DNA of 64,000 nt. Source: Chamaesiphon sp041738715. Its GTDB lineage: Bacteria; Cyanobacteriota; Cyanobacteriia; Cyanobacteriales; Chamaesiphonaceae. The stretch spans positions 62,001-126,000 of the forward strand of contig JBGSPI010000087.1 of NCBI GenBank assembly GCA_041738715.1, read 5' to 3'. This document shows positions 1 to 8,176 of this stretch, in pieces (the first letter of the stretch is position 1; every line of letters starts with the position of its first letter). The position numbers were made by a program, and so were the translations under genes. The notes under the pieces were generated by a model. The model saw only the letters and a list, made by a program, of their open reading frames with translations, was not told the DNA's origin and ran no database searches.

Positions 1-86
1 ATGTCACGGTATAACATCAAGCCTTCTGCTTTAGTGACTTCTCCCGGCTCTGGCTTAAATGCGGGTAAAGTTCTCTCTTGAACCAT
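1..86 (-). CDS. pdhA: Pyruvate dehydrogenase E1 alpha subunit, N-terminus only (cut by window edge)
   Basis: On the minus strand an ATG at 86-84 opens a frame that stays open to the window edge. It reads MVQERTLPAFKPEPGE and then EGLMLYRD, which is how cyanobacterial PdhA proteins begin. PdhA is the thiamine-diphosphate E1 alpha subunit that decarboxylates pyruvate for acetyl-CoA synthesis. Only 28 codons are visible, so no catalytic residue can be checked. The call rests on the similarity of this short N-terminus to remembered PdhA sequences. It is transcribed away from ftn2, so the 411-base gap to the right should hold divergent promoters. Confidence 0.7.
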   Translation of the reverse strand, partial: MVQERTLPAFKPEPGEVTKAEGLMLYRD

Positions 87-497
87 TGGTTTGTTTTATC
101 CACTCGTGTGCGATCGATATTGTCGCCTATTTGGGTCTTAGTGGCTAGTACCACAAGAAAGCTTGACTAAAAATTGTGATGCTGTACTATATTGTTGTTG
201 AGTCTAATCTCAGCTAGTATATCAACTTAGAAAAATAGGAAGATCTTGTCAAATTTGGAGTAATATAGTTTTCAGTTCGGGTGATTCAGGTTTTCCTGCG
301 TCGCAGTTTGAATGGTAGTTTAGCAAATTACCAGGGCTAAATTTAGATCGGTAAACAGTAGACAGGAAAAGAAGGTCAGACAAATAGACAGGTTGATGGA
401 AGTACCTAAAACCTCTCTCTAGGAAATCTAACTAAATAACTGACAACTGGTAACTGATAACTAATAACGAAGTTGTTCATGGTGTGTTAGGTGAACT
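87..497. other. Divergent intergenic region pdhA / ftn2
   Basis: This 411-base stretch has no open frame that looks coding. It must carry the promoters of pdhA (leftward) and ftn2 (rightward). Near 437-468 there is a degenerate tandem of AACTGRTAACT-like units, a common kind of simple intergenic repeat. The only clear signal is the ribosome-binding site AGGTGA five bases before the GTG start of ftn2. No tRNA or structured RNA was recognised. Confidence 0.5.
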
Positions 498-3074
498 GTG
501 CGAATTCCGCTTGATTATTATCAGATTTTGGGTGTACCAGAGAGCAGTCTGTCAGAGCTAGAGCAAGCGTATCAAGACCGTTTGCACCAATTGCCCCGAC
601 AGGAATATTCCGATGCAGCGATCGAATCTCGCAAACAACTGATTTCGTTAGCTTACCAGGTATTGAGCGATCCACAGCAACGGTTGGAATATGAAACCCT
701 CCAGAGAGCCACCGTACCCACGGAAAATGAGGCAGAAGCAACTGTCAGCCATGCTTTAGCTGGATCATTCGAGCCTCGTGCCAACCTCGAAATCTCCCCA
801 GAACACTTTCTCGGTGGCTTATTGATTCTGTTTGAACGGGGCGAATATGAGGAGATCAATAGCATCTGTATGCCATACATTGGCAACGATGGCCGGAGTA
901 GCAATAGTGGTAATCTCCATCTCCCCACTCCCTTGACCCCTAGTGGTAACTTACCACCGAATGTTAATAGCAATATCGATCCAGCCGTAATTTCCAAGCT
1001 CAAACGGACATCTAGCGGTAATAGCGTCATTCCACTCAAGCCAGATATCGTCCTGACAATGGCATTTTCCCTGCTAGAATTGGGCGATCGAGAATGGCGC
1101 GACGGTTGCTATGAAGCGGCAGTCAGCCATTTTGAAACTGCCCGCAAGATTCTAGTCCAAGAAGATTTATTTCCCCAAATTCAAGGACAAGTCGAACGCC
1201 GTCTCGATAGATTGCGTCCTTACCGAGTATCCTACCTAGTTGCCTTGCCACTCGATCGCCACGAACAGCGGCGACAAGGCATTCAGTTTCTCGAAGAACT
1301 CCTCGAAAGTGCCTGTCGCAATGAAATCGAGTGCAAAGAACGCTTTGGACTAAATAGCGAACGCACAATCCAGTTCATCCATGAAACCCTCCCACACCTC
1401 ACAGCGGGCGAACAAAGTCATTTATTCAGTCAACTAGCGCGAGAGTCCCATCAACTAGGTGCAGACTCTCTCTCACACATGCAGCTAGCTTGTACCTATC
1501 TCCACGTTCATGCCTTGATTGCCCAGGGATTCGCTTACCACAATCCTCAGTTAATTTATCGGGCACAGCAAATCCTCCTTTACCGTCTCAGTCAACGATT
1601 AGATGTCAGCATCGAACAAGCAATTTGTGCCATCCTGATGGGGCAAACAGAAGAAGCTGATGCGATCCTCTCGACAGCACCGGAGTCAGCAGCATTAGTC
1701 GTCATTCGTCAACAATCTCAGGGGTTGCCCAATCTCCTGAGAGGATTGTGTTGGTATGTTGAATCCTGGTTAAAGGATGAAGCCTTCCCCTGTTTTCGCG
1801 ACCTAATTGACAGCGATCCATCCCTGAATACTTATTTTAACGATCCTGATGTCCAAGACTTCGCTGATCGAGCCAGCGTTGCCTTAGCTGGGCAGCAAAC
1901 CAATCGCGATATTTCTGGCTTGGTAAAATCAAAACCTGGACTAATTGATGTACCACCGTCTGGGGATCTTTCCCCCTCTGGAAATATCAGTCAGTCTCAG
2001 CGGAGGGAAGCAATGGCAGCGAGATCGTCCCTGGATGTCGCCTATATTGAGCATCACGATCTTCAGAGCAGTATGCCCCATCTCGGTGGTCGTTCCAGCA
2101 ATTTAACTACCGCGTGGAAATCCAACCAAAATCAATTGGGAAGTGGCATTGTCCTCCCGGCTGAACGGGTGGGACAAGCCCCACCACCGCCACCACCAAC
2201 CGAACAGGTCTCAGAGCCGGACTCCGAACACAATAATGTGATTCAATTGGAGCGCGAACGCCTCCGTCGCCGCCCCACAGCCCCGACGACTAGAACCATC
2301 GATGGTCAGGTTGTGGAAACCTATGGACAACAGCTACCCCTGTCCACAGGATCTACTAGCAATCTTGTTCCATCTGCCAAATCAGACAAATTAGCTCGCA
2401 CAGGGACTAATAGCACTGGCACAATCGTCCGCCGGCGACAACGTCGCCGACCAAATATCCCGCGCATTTTACTAGTGGGGACAGGTGGAGCTACCTGCGT
2501 CTGGGGTGCCGTTTGGCTAGCTAATGCAACTTGGCAACAAATTCAGGCTGGGATTAATATTTTACCCACAGGGATGCACTCACCGATCCCCGATCCACCC
2601 CCCCGCGATCGCCTTGAACCAGCCCCTCAACCGCCAAAATCTCCAATTAAACCAGTAGTGGTTGGACTTTTGACTAAGGATGCTGCTCAACAGATCGTCG
2701 AAACTTGGTTGAGTGCTAAGGCTAAATCCTTGGGACAGGAATATCAAACTGCCCAATTAAAAGATATTCTGGTCGAACCGGCACTCTCCCGTGCCGCAAA
2801 TCGCGCTCAGAGTGTCAAAGCAAATGGCAGCTATATTAAATATCAGCACCAGGTGACAGTAGCCTCGATCGATCAAGCCAGCCCGATGGCAAAGATCGCG
2901 ACCATTCAAGCACAAGTTCAAGAAGACGCTCAGTACTTCAACAACAAACAACCAAATCCAATTCGCTCGTCTTCCAACAAATACTTGGTAAAATACAATC
3001 TCATCCGCCAAGATATCGGCGGAGCAACTCCAGAAAGTCGCTGGTATGTCAAACAGATCGATGTGATTAATTAG
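498..3074 (+). CDS. ftn2: Ftn2/ARC6-type cell division protein (J-like domain, IMS domain)
   Basis: An 858-residue cyanobacterial division protein (also called ZipN), homologous to plant ARC6. In the family it anchors FtsZ at the inner face of the plasma membrane. Residues about 5-65 form a J-like domain (LDYYQILGVPESSLSELEQ ... VLSDPQQRLEYE) that lacks the HPD tripeptide, as is usual for Ftn2. A helical region follows, then a Pro/Ser-rich linker (about 500-640) and a single membrane segment at about 654-676. The C-terminal part (about 710-858, ending WYVKQIDVIN) matches the IMS domain. The start is GTG at 498, chosen because AGGTGA lies five bases upstream and the protein begins directly with the J-like domain. 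Confidence 0.9.
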   Translation: MRIPLDYYQILGVPESSLSELEQAYQDRLHQLPRQEYSDAAIESRKQLISLAYQVLSDPQQRLEYETLQRATVPTENEAEATVSHALAGSFEPRANLEISPEHFLGGLLILFERGEYEEINSICMPYIGNDGRSSNSGNLHLPTPLTPSGNLPPNVNSNIDPAVISKLKRTSSGNSVIPLKPDIVLTMAFSLLELGDREWRDGCYEAAVSHFETARKILVQEDLFPQIQGQVERRLDRLRPYRVSYLVALPLDRHEQRRQGIQFLEELLESACRNEIECKERFGLNSERTIQFIHETLPHLTAGEQSHLFSQLARESHQLGADSLSHMQLACTYLHVHALIAQGFAYHNPQLIYRAQQILLYRLSQRLDVSIEQAICAILMGQTEEADAILSTAPESAALVVIRQQSQGLPNLLRGLCWYVESWLKDEAFPCFRDLIDSDPSLNTYFNDPDVQDFADRASVALAGQQTNRDISGLVKSKPGLIDVPPSGDLSPSGNISQSQRREAMAARSSLDVAYIEHHDLQSSMPHLGGRSSNLTTAWKSNQNQLGSGIVLPAERVGQAPPPPPPTEQVSEPDSEHNNVIQLERERLRRRPTAPTTRTIDGQVVETYGQQLPLSTGSTSNLVPSAKSDKLARTGTNSTGTIVRRRQRRRPNIPRILLVGTGGATCVWGAVWLANATWQQIQAGINILPTGMHSPIPDPPPRDRLEPAPQPPKSPIKPVVVGLLTKDAAQQIVETWLSAKAKSLGQEYQTAQLKDILVEPALSRAANRAQSVKANGSYIKYQHQVTVASIDQASPMAKIATIQAQVQEDAQYFNNKQPNPIRSSSNKYLVKYNLIRQDIGGATPESRWYVKQIDVIN

Positions 3075-3102
3075 CCTCTACTGGGGTAAAAATTTAAAAT
3101 TA

Positions 3103-4041
3103 ATGATCGATCGTCTTGTTCAAGCCTATACTCCGTTGATTTGTTGGACGGGGTTAGGGATTTTCGCTGCGCGATTTCTGCCGGCTATTTTTCCCCGCTG
3201 GTTAGGGCGAAGTCTATATTGGGTGGGTGTGCCGATTGAGATTTTTTCGCTCGCACGTCAAACGGTCTTTGATGCACGTGCCCAGCTAGCCCCAATCATT
3301 ACAATTACCTCTCTCCTGCTAGGCTTGAGCTTAGGTTGGCTCGCTCTCCAAATTTGGCATCGATTGCAACCAGATTTACCATCCCCAGCACCGGGTCTCA
3401 AAGCTAGTCTTCTCCTCTGTTCAATGCTGGGCAATACGGGATTTGTGGGGCTAGCGATTGTCCCGTTTTTTGTATCACCAACAGATTTAAGTTGGGCGGT
3501 GCTCTATAGTGTCACGCAAAATGTCTTTGGGACTTATGGATTGGGGGTGCTTGTTTCCAGTTACTATGGTCGCCAAGAGACTGATTCAAATAAGTGGTGG
3601 ACACAGTTGAAGGATTTGCTCTCTGTGCCCTCACTATGGGGGTTTGCACTGGGTTCGCTGACTCGAAGTTTTCCGTTCCCCGAATTAGTCGAATCGAGTT
3701 TACATGCCTCAATTTGGGTGGTAATTCCTGGAGCTTTTATTTTGATGGGGATTCGGCTCAGTCAGATTAAAGGTTGGCAAAGTCTAAAACTGGCATTATT
3801 GCCCGCATTGCTGAAAACGATTGTCATGCCTACTGTTGTCGGATTGGCGATCACGATCATGGGTATCACTGGCGATCCACGATTGGGTTTGGTGCTGATG
3901 TCTGCGATGCCTTGTGCTTTTGCTGGATTGATTCTCTCGGAGGAATACAATCTCGATCGCAATCTTGTCGCCAGCAGTATTATCGTCAGTACGTTAATTT
4001 TTCTCCTGATGATTCCAGTGTGGTTGTATTTTTATGATTAG
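3103..4041 (+). CDS. AEC-family (auxin efflux carrier-like) permease
   Basis: A 312-residue, very hydrophobic protein with about ten predicted membrane segments and no signal peptide. The N-terminal PLICWTGLGIFAARFLP, the NTGFVGLAIVPFF segment and the C-terminal AMPCAFAGLILSEEYN are typical of AEC permeases, a family that exports or takes up small organic anions. The substrate cannot be read from the sequence. It lies 28 bases behind ftn2 on the same strand, so co-transcription is possible, but there is no functional link to division. It converges with the DUF4388 gene at 4238. Confidence 0.8.
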   Translation: MIDRLVQAYTPLICWTGLGIFAARFLPAIFPRWLGRSLYWVGVPIEIFSLARQTVFDARAQLAPIITITSLLLGLSLGWLALQIWHRLQPDLPSPAPGLKASLLLCSMLGNTGFVGLAIVPFFVSPTDLSWAVLYSVTQNVFGTYGLGVLVSSYYGRQETDSNKWWTQLKDLLSVPSLWGFALGSLTRSFPFPELVESSLHASIWVVIPGAFILMGIRLSQIKGWQSLKLALLPALLKTIVMPTVVGLAITIMGITGDPRLGLVLMSAMPCAFAGLILSEEYNLDRNLVASSIIVSTLIFLLMIPVWLYFYD

Positions 4042-4126
4042 GTTCATGCAGATTGTCACCGATCGTAGCAACAGTTTTTCGTAGTTTCAATTTAGCTGGG
4101 AAATTTTACCTGGGAAATTGGGGCTT

Positions 4127-4225
4127 GGGGGATAGGCGTTGCTGAATTGATGTATGATTTGCTGTTTTTGAAACCCATATCCCCCAGTCCCCCTGTCCCC
4201 TACTGGATTCAGCAAAGCGGAGATA
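4127..4225. repeat. Nested inverted repeats between convergent genes (possible miniature element)
   Basis: Two nested inverted repeats sit between the convergent AEC and DUF4388 genes. TTGCTGAAT at 4139-4147 pairs with ATTCAGCAA at 4207-4215. GGGGGATA at 4127-4134 pairs with TATCCCCC at 4178-4185. The outer arms extend imperfectly (GGCGTTGCTGAAT against CCGCTTTGCTGAAT), and GATA occurs just outside both ends (4131-4134, 4222-4225). This could be a decayed miniature inverted-repeat element or a bidirectional terminator structure. The interior is C-rich (CCCCCAGTCCCCCTGTCCCC). Confidence 0.4.
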
Positions 4226-4237
4226 AGACAATCATCA

Positions 4238-5092
4238 TTACTTGTGGCGACCTGCGACCAAGAACTTTTTTAAATTTCCCAGAAAAGAATTTGATATGGG
4301 TGCGATTTGGAGTTGAGGATCTGATATAACATTAGTTAATTCAGTACTTACAAATGAATGTGAGACAACAGGAACCTCTTCGATCGCCCGAAAAATACTC
4401 AATCGAAAACTAATCTGGCGAACAATGTCGATCGAAAGTCCCATTTTGCTAGCCAGTTGAATTAATGGAGTTTTTCCATCAGCTAATGTCCATAACTTTA
4501 ACTCAGATTGACTGAGTTCAAAATTAGGTTGATGCGAATAGCATTTTTTAACGGCATAATTAGGATCTGGCAATTTAGAACTCAATCCACTCCAATTCTT
4601 CAACAATCTTAATCCCATCAGAGCGACATCTTGAGCCGATGAACTAATTCCAGTCATTTCAGAATTCATTGGCAATTTATTAGGCTCGAATAAAAACCTT
4701 CTCTCATCACTCTCGAATAGTTTATAAATAGGTACAAGAGTTTGAGAGTTAAATAGTAGTTTAATCTGTCCCGCGTCGATTAAGCCCTGAGATTTTAAAA
4801 CAAGTCCTAATGGTTGAACAAGCTGCTGTAGGTTCCCATTCACAAAATTAATTGCCGATCGATCTACCAGTTTTCTTTGAAGAATTTTTGTGAATAGTTC
4901 TTCTCCATTTAATCCAGTTGTAAGAGCTATGAGTTGACCACTTTTAAACCATAAATACTGCACAAAAGTGCTAGAAGAGGTTGATAAATTATTGGATGAA
5001 AAAAGTGTTAGAAGTCCAGTTTGCCTGCTTTCATGAACAAAGTTAAAAATTTCCGCCAAGGAATATTCTGATAAATATCCAGAAAATTTCAT
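4238..5092 (-). CDS. DUF4388 (PATAN-type) protein, second paralogue of the cassette
   Basis: A 284-residue soluble protein. Residues 1-100 (MKFSGYLSEYSLAEIFNFVH ... TGLLTLF ... LWFKSGQLIAL) are a DUF4388 domain, the fold also called PATAN after the N-terminus of PatA. In cyanobacteria PATAN regulators act as output domains, for example on the type IV pilus machinery. The middle carries a second conserved block (ISFRLSIFRAIEEV). The C-terminus ends in SFLGNLKKFL, almost identical to the end of its paralogue at 5816-6694. It is the last gene of the GTPase/Roadblock cassette, 97 bases after the GTPase. There is no receiver domain, so any input must come from a partner. Confidence 0.8.
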   Translation of the reverse strand: MKFSGYLSEYSLAEIFNFVHESRQTGLLTLFSSNNLSTSSSTFVQYLWFKSGQLIALTTGLNGEELFTKILQRKLVDRSAINFVNGNLQQLVQPLGLVLKSQGLIDAGQIKLLFNSQTLVPIYKLFESDERRFLFEPNKLPMNSEMTGISSSAQDVALMGLRLLKNWSGLSSKLPDPNYAVKKCYSHQPNFELSQSELKLWTLADGKTPLIQLASKMGLSIDIVRQISFRLSIFRAIEEVPVVSHSFVSTELTNVISDPQLQIAPISNSFLGNLKKFLVAGRHK

Positions 5093-5189
5093 ATCGACCT
5101 CTAAAATAACAGCTGAACCAAAATGACTACAGAATATTGTTATTGCTATACTTTTTACGGAGTTACCATCAGTTGTGATTTATGGTTAA

Positions 5190-5750
5190 CTAGGCAACAG
5201 CAACAGTTTCCGCCATAGCATGAGTTTCCAGACAGTGTTCGACTAGAGCAACTAGCGCATCAATGACAGACTCCTCTTGGTCGGCATTAACATCAACAAT
5301 GGGAGGCCGCTTTGTACTATCTTGATAACCCAAAGCCAAGGCGATATCTTCACTACTCCATGCCCCTTCACAATCACCGTGGGTAATTCCAATAATCATC
5401 GGTACCCGCGCCCGTTGATTCATAAAATTCATAATCCGGCGGGCGTGATGAAACTCACTTGGTCGATGAGCCGCAATCAGTAGGATATAAGCGTGGGCAC
5501 GTTCGATCAAAATTTCCCACATGAAATCAAACCGTACCTGTCCTGGGGTACCATAAATGTGTAGTGCCATCTCCTCGCCAAATTGGAGCGTACCGAAATC
5601 CATCGAAACAGTAGTATTTTGCTTCAGTTCAGCTACTGCATCAGTCGCCTTTCGATCAGTATCGACAACTTCAATTTCACTCGCAGAACGGATAAAAGTA
5701 CTTTTTCCTGCTCCGACTGTTCCCGTAACTACTAAACGCATAATTTCCAT
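5190..5750 (-). CDS. Small Ras-like GTPase (COG2229 / CvnD-like)
   Basis: A 186-residue GTP-binding protein. The P-loop GTVGAGKST is at residues 10-18. A switch region holds the DFG tripeptide. The G3 box reads GTPGQ instead of DxxG, as is usual in the COG2229 family that includes Streptomyces CvnD and is related to MglA. The usual NKxD guanine-specificity motif is not present; the matching strand reads ITHGDCEG. Family members usually work with Roadblock proteins, which fits the Roadblock gene at 6924. It lies between two PATAN paralogues, with gaps of 97 bases downstream and 65 upstream. ATG at 5750 follows AAGGA by eleven bases; an in-frame ATG at 5741 is a less likely alternative. Confidence 0.85.
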   Translation of the reverse strand: MEIMRLVVTGTVGAGKSTFIRSASEIEVVDTDRKATDAVAELKQNTTVSMDFGTLQFGEEMALHIYGTPGQVRFDFMWEILIERAHAYILLIAAHRPSEFHHARRIMNFMNQRARVPMIIGITHGDCEGAWSSEDIALALGYQDSTKRPPIVDVNADQEESVIDALVALVEHCLETHAMAETVAVA

Positions 5751-5815
5751 ATTGTATCAATCCTTATAGTGCTAAAAAATACCTAGCAAATGTTCAATGC
5801 TGACTATTTTTGGAG

Positions 5816-6694
5816 CTATTTAATTAGTGATTTTTTTGATGTTTCCGATCCTTTTTTGAGGAACTTCCGTAAATTACCTAGAAATGATGTAGAAACAGGT
5901 GGGTTTGACTGTCCATCATTAATTAATACTGGAACAGCTAGTTGGGGATTGAATGCAGGCTGGGGCGGCTCGATGGCAACTTCTTGCAAAAATCCAAACA
6001 CACTTAATCGAAAGCTAATTTGCTTGACAATCTCAATCGATATTCCCATTTTTTCACTTAATTTTGCTAACGAAGTTTCGCCATCAGCTAGATTAAATAA
6101 TTCTAATTCACGTCGATCGAGTCTAAAGCTAGGTGGTTGTGAGGATAAACGTTGGAGGGCATAATTGGCATCAGTTAGTTTTGGACTTAAACTAGTCCAA
6201 TCTTTTAACATTCGTAATCCGAACATGCCGATCTCTCGTGCAGGTTGGCTAATTCCAGTCAGTTCTGCATTGTTAACTGATATTTTAGGATCGAACTTAA
6301 ACTGACCATTTTTTAATTCAAATAGTTTACATGTTATGGCAATTACTTGTGCATTAAATAATAGCTGTAATTGTTCAGCATCCAGTAAACCACGAGCTTT
6401 TAGATATAATCCTAATGGTTGTTGTAATTTATTTAATTGCAGGCGTACTTGTTCTATTTGTCTCTGAGCAAAAAGGTTTCTTTTTTCGATCGCATGAAGT
6501 AGTTCTTGCCCGTCTAGCCCAGACGTTACAGCGACAATTCGACCATTTTCAAACCATAAGTGTTGAAACCCGATCGTCACAATACTTGCACGATAATCTG
6601 GAAAGATTGTCAACAATCCAGTTTGATTACCTTGATGAATAAAATTAAAAACCTCTGCCAGTGAATATTCTGACAAATACCCAGCGAGTGTCAT
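5816..6694 (-). CDS. DUF4388 (PATAN-type) protein, first paralogue of the cassette
   Basis: A 292-residue protein built like the one at 4238. It has an N-terminal DUF4388/PATAN domain (MTLAGYLSEYSLAEVFNFIH ... TGLLTIF ... LWFENGRIVAV), a central helical block (ISFRLSVFGFLQEV) and a Pro/Asn-rich linker, and it ends in SFLGNLRKFL plus a Lys/Ser-rich tail. The two copies align along their whole length apart from the linker, so they come from a duplication. It sits 65 bases upstream of the GTPase gene and is probably co-transcribed with it. The 229-base gap to the Roadblock gene holds a hairpin terminator and a miniature element, so it may start its own transcript. Confidence 0.8.
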   Translation of the reverse strand: MTLAGYLSEYSLAEVFNFIHQGNQTGLLTIFPDYRASIVTIGFQHLWFENGRIVAVTSGLDGQELLHAIEKRNLFAQRQIEQVRLQLNKLQQPLGLYLKARGLLDAEQLQLLFNAQVIAITCKLFELKNGQFKFDPKISVNNAELTGISQPAREIGMFGLRMLKDWTSLSPKLTDANYALQRLSSQPPSFRLDRRELELFNLADGETSLAKLSEKMGISIEIVKQISFRLSVFGFLQEVAIEPPQPAFNPQLAVPVLINDGQSNPPVSTSFLGNLRKFLKKGSETSKKSLIK

Positions 6695-6758
6695 TTAAAC
6701 CTCCACAATAGCTACTGTAAATCTATCTAAAACTAACAAATTTTCTCAATGTGAAGTA

Positions 6759-6860
6759 ATACGGTTCGGTTAATAAATCCTCGATCGTCATCGTAGTCCG
6801 CGTGATAGACTTCATACCACTAGTGGTGACTTAAGTATCGCGGCTGACCAGAACCGTATT
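6759..6860. mobile_element. Putative 102-bp MITE-like hairpin element
   Basis: AATACGGTTC at 6759-6768 is perfectly inverted as GAACCGTATT at 6851-6860. At the centre is the palindrome ACCACTAGTGGT (6816-6827). Between them, parts of the arms also pair (CCGCG...GATA against TATCGCGG), with an unpaired left-arm insert of about 20 bases. The outer sequence ATACGGTTCGGTTA resembles ends of cyanobacterial insertion sequences as I remember them; no transposase is present. It lies in the gap between the Roadblock and PATAN genes, in the leader of the PATAN-GTPase-PATAN part. Confidence 0.5.
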
Positions 6861-6869
6861 GAAGGTAAA

Positions 6870-6895
6870 GAGACCTCTTGTTCCCAAGAGATCTC
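6870..6895 (-). terminator. Hairpin after the Roadblock gene
   Basis: Read on the minus strand, GAGA and CTCTTG pair with CAAGAG and TCTC around a GGAA loop, followed by TTTACC. The stem lies 29 bases after the Roadblock stop codon. The following T-run is only three long, so termination may be partial. It would split the cassette into a Roadblock transcript and a PATAN-GTPase-PATAN transcript. Confidence 0.5.
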
Positions 6896-6923
6896 CATCA
6901 GTAGCTCTTAGCCAGTTGCTAAT

Positions 6924-7289
6924 TTAATTTAATGCAGCTTTAATTTCGCCGACAGCACGTTTGACATCTAACATCAACAGCCCTTGTTTAGCTGACTGGC
7001 TCGCCAACACAAGGAGAACTGCGTCATCACCGCAACCCACTAGGATGCCAAACCCATCAGTACCTTCAACCAAGATTTTATCGACATTGCCACGTGCTAA
7101 TTCTTTGCCAATTCTTTCACCCAAAGATAGCATTGCCGCAGACATTGCCGAAGTCCGCTCTTCGTCCATAGTGCCAGGAAGACTGGAGGCTAATGGCAAA
7201 CCATCAGGCGAAACTAAGGCTGCGCCTTGAACATCGGCAGTTCCCGATACAAAATTCTGTAAAATTCCGCCAATTGCATGTACACCCAT
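6924..7289 (-). CDS. Roadblock/LC7 domain protein
   Basis: A 121-residue protein that is a single Roadblock/LC7 domain (VQGAALVSPDGLPLASSLP ... FGILVGCGDDAVLLVLAS). Bacterial Roadblock proteins such as MglB or CvnB pair with Ras-like GTPases as activating proteins or scaffolds, so the GTPase at 5190 is the natural partner. The start ATG at 7289 follows AAAGGACATC. The gene is 73 bases downstream of the conserved protein at 7363 and in the same direction. It has no signal peptide and should act in the cytoplasm. Confidence 0.88.
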   Translation of the reverse strand: MGVHAIGGILQNFVSGTADVQGAALVSPDGLPLASSLPGTMDEERTSAMSAAMLSLGERIGKELARGNVDKILVEGTDGFGILVGCGDDAVLLVLASQSAKQGLLMLDVKRAVGEIKAALN

Positions 7290-7362
7290 GATGTCCTTTA
7301 TGATTAATTTAGATATGGTTAATATTCAATAACTACTTAAAGCCTCAGCCAGGGGCTAAACA

Positions 7363-7836
7363 CTATTCCACCAGTGTGAATTCAAATACATCGTGGGTAC
7401 CACCACGCAAAACAGAATCTGTGTGAGCACCGCGATATTTTTTGCCAGTGATTTCTTGCAAAGCACCCCAAACAGCACCCATTGTGAAAGTACATTTACG
7501 GTTGGAACCTTCCGGTTCACCAGCGGAACAAAGCGTTTCGGAGCAATAAGCTCTGATTTTATCGCCTTCTTGAACTATCCGATCGATCGCAGTTAGCCGA
7601 GTCCCTGTACTACCAACTGCTTGATTTAATTTAGTCGCAATTACTGATAAATCATCAGTGGAACCAGATAGACCTAATTCTGCTGCCAGGTTTTTACCCC
7701 GAGTGCGACCAGCTGCAACTAGAGCAATTGCAGTTGCTTTTTCACCTAATGCTTCTTCCATACCAGTAATTACTGCTTTGAAACAAACAATACTGCTAAA
7801 TTCACCGAGCGTCGGACGAGTTTGTGTAGATGGCAT
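7363..7836 (-). CDS. Conserved protein of unknown function, V4R-like C-terminal pattern
   Basis: A 157-residue protein from the ATG at 7836 (a TTG lies two codons upstream). I do not recognise a named family. The N-terminal half is Ala/Gly-rich (TAIALVAAGRTRGKNLA). The C-terminal half has three cysteines in CSETLCSAGEP...NRKC followed by FTMGAVWGALQ and ends FEFTLVE. That order (Cys-Glu, Cys, Phe, Gly-rich helix) recalls V4R/4-vinyl-reductase-type small-molecule-binding domains, a tentative comparison. It is the first gene of the cassette and could be its sensor; that is inference from position only. Confidence 0.6.
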   Translation of the reverse strand: MPSTQTRPTLGEFSSIVCFKAVITGMEEALGEKATAIALVAAGRTRGKNLAAELGLSGSTDDLSVIATKLNQAVGSTGTRLTAIDRIVQEGDKIRAYCSETLCSAGEPEGSNRKCTFTMGAVWGALQEITGKKYRGAHTDSVLRGGTHDVFEFTLVE

Positions 7837-7997
7837 ATTCAATTACTCAGTTTGGAAAGGGATTTAAGCAATTCGATAGACAACTAACATCACCATAAAT
7901 CTGATGAACAGATATACTCGATTCATGTCGATCTAATCAAATGCAGATTGTGATTTCTTTGCTAACAAAGATTTATTTTTATTAGCCTCTATCTACA

Positions 7998-8025
7998 CTT
8001 ATACAATCGATATTGAGGATTGCAA
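7998..8025 (-). promoter_or_regulatory. Candidate promoter for the GTPase/Roadblock cassette
   Basis: On the minus strand, TTGCAA (8025-8020) and TATAAG (8003-7998) are 16 bases apart, a fair match to a sigma-70 promoter, about 160 bases ahead of the first cassette gene. The rest of the gap 7837-8176 shows no gene or strong structure. Confidence 0.3.
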
Positions 8026-8176
8026 TCCGAGAAATTGACTAGATTGTTGAATTGATCAGTGCCTCTACTAAGTAAATTCCGCAGTCAAACCGCTACAGCA
8101 AATATCACCAGAGGTTTGAAGCCGTTACCATAGATTTCAGACAAGAATTAGAGCGGAGTTTAGCTCAAATTCGATC

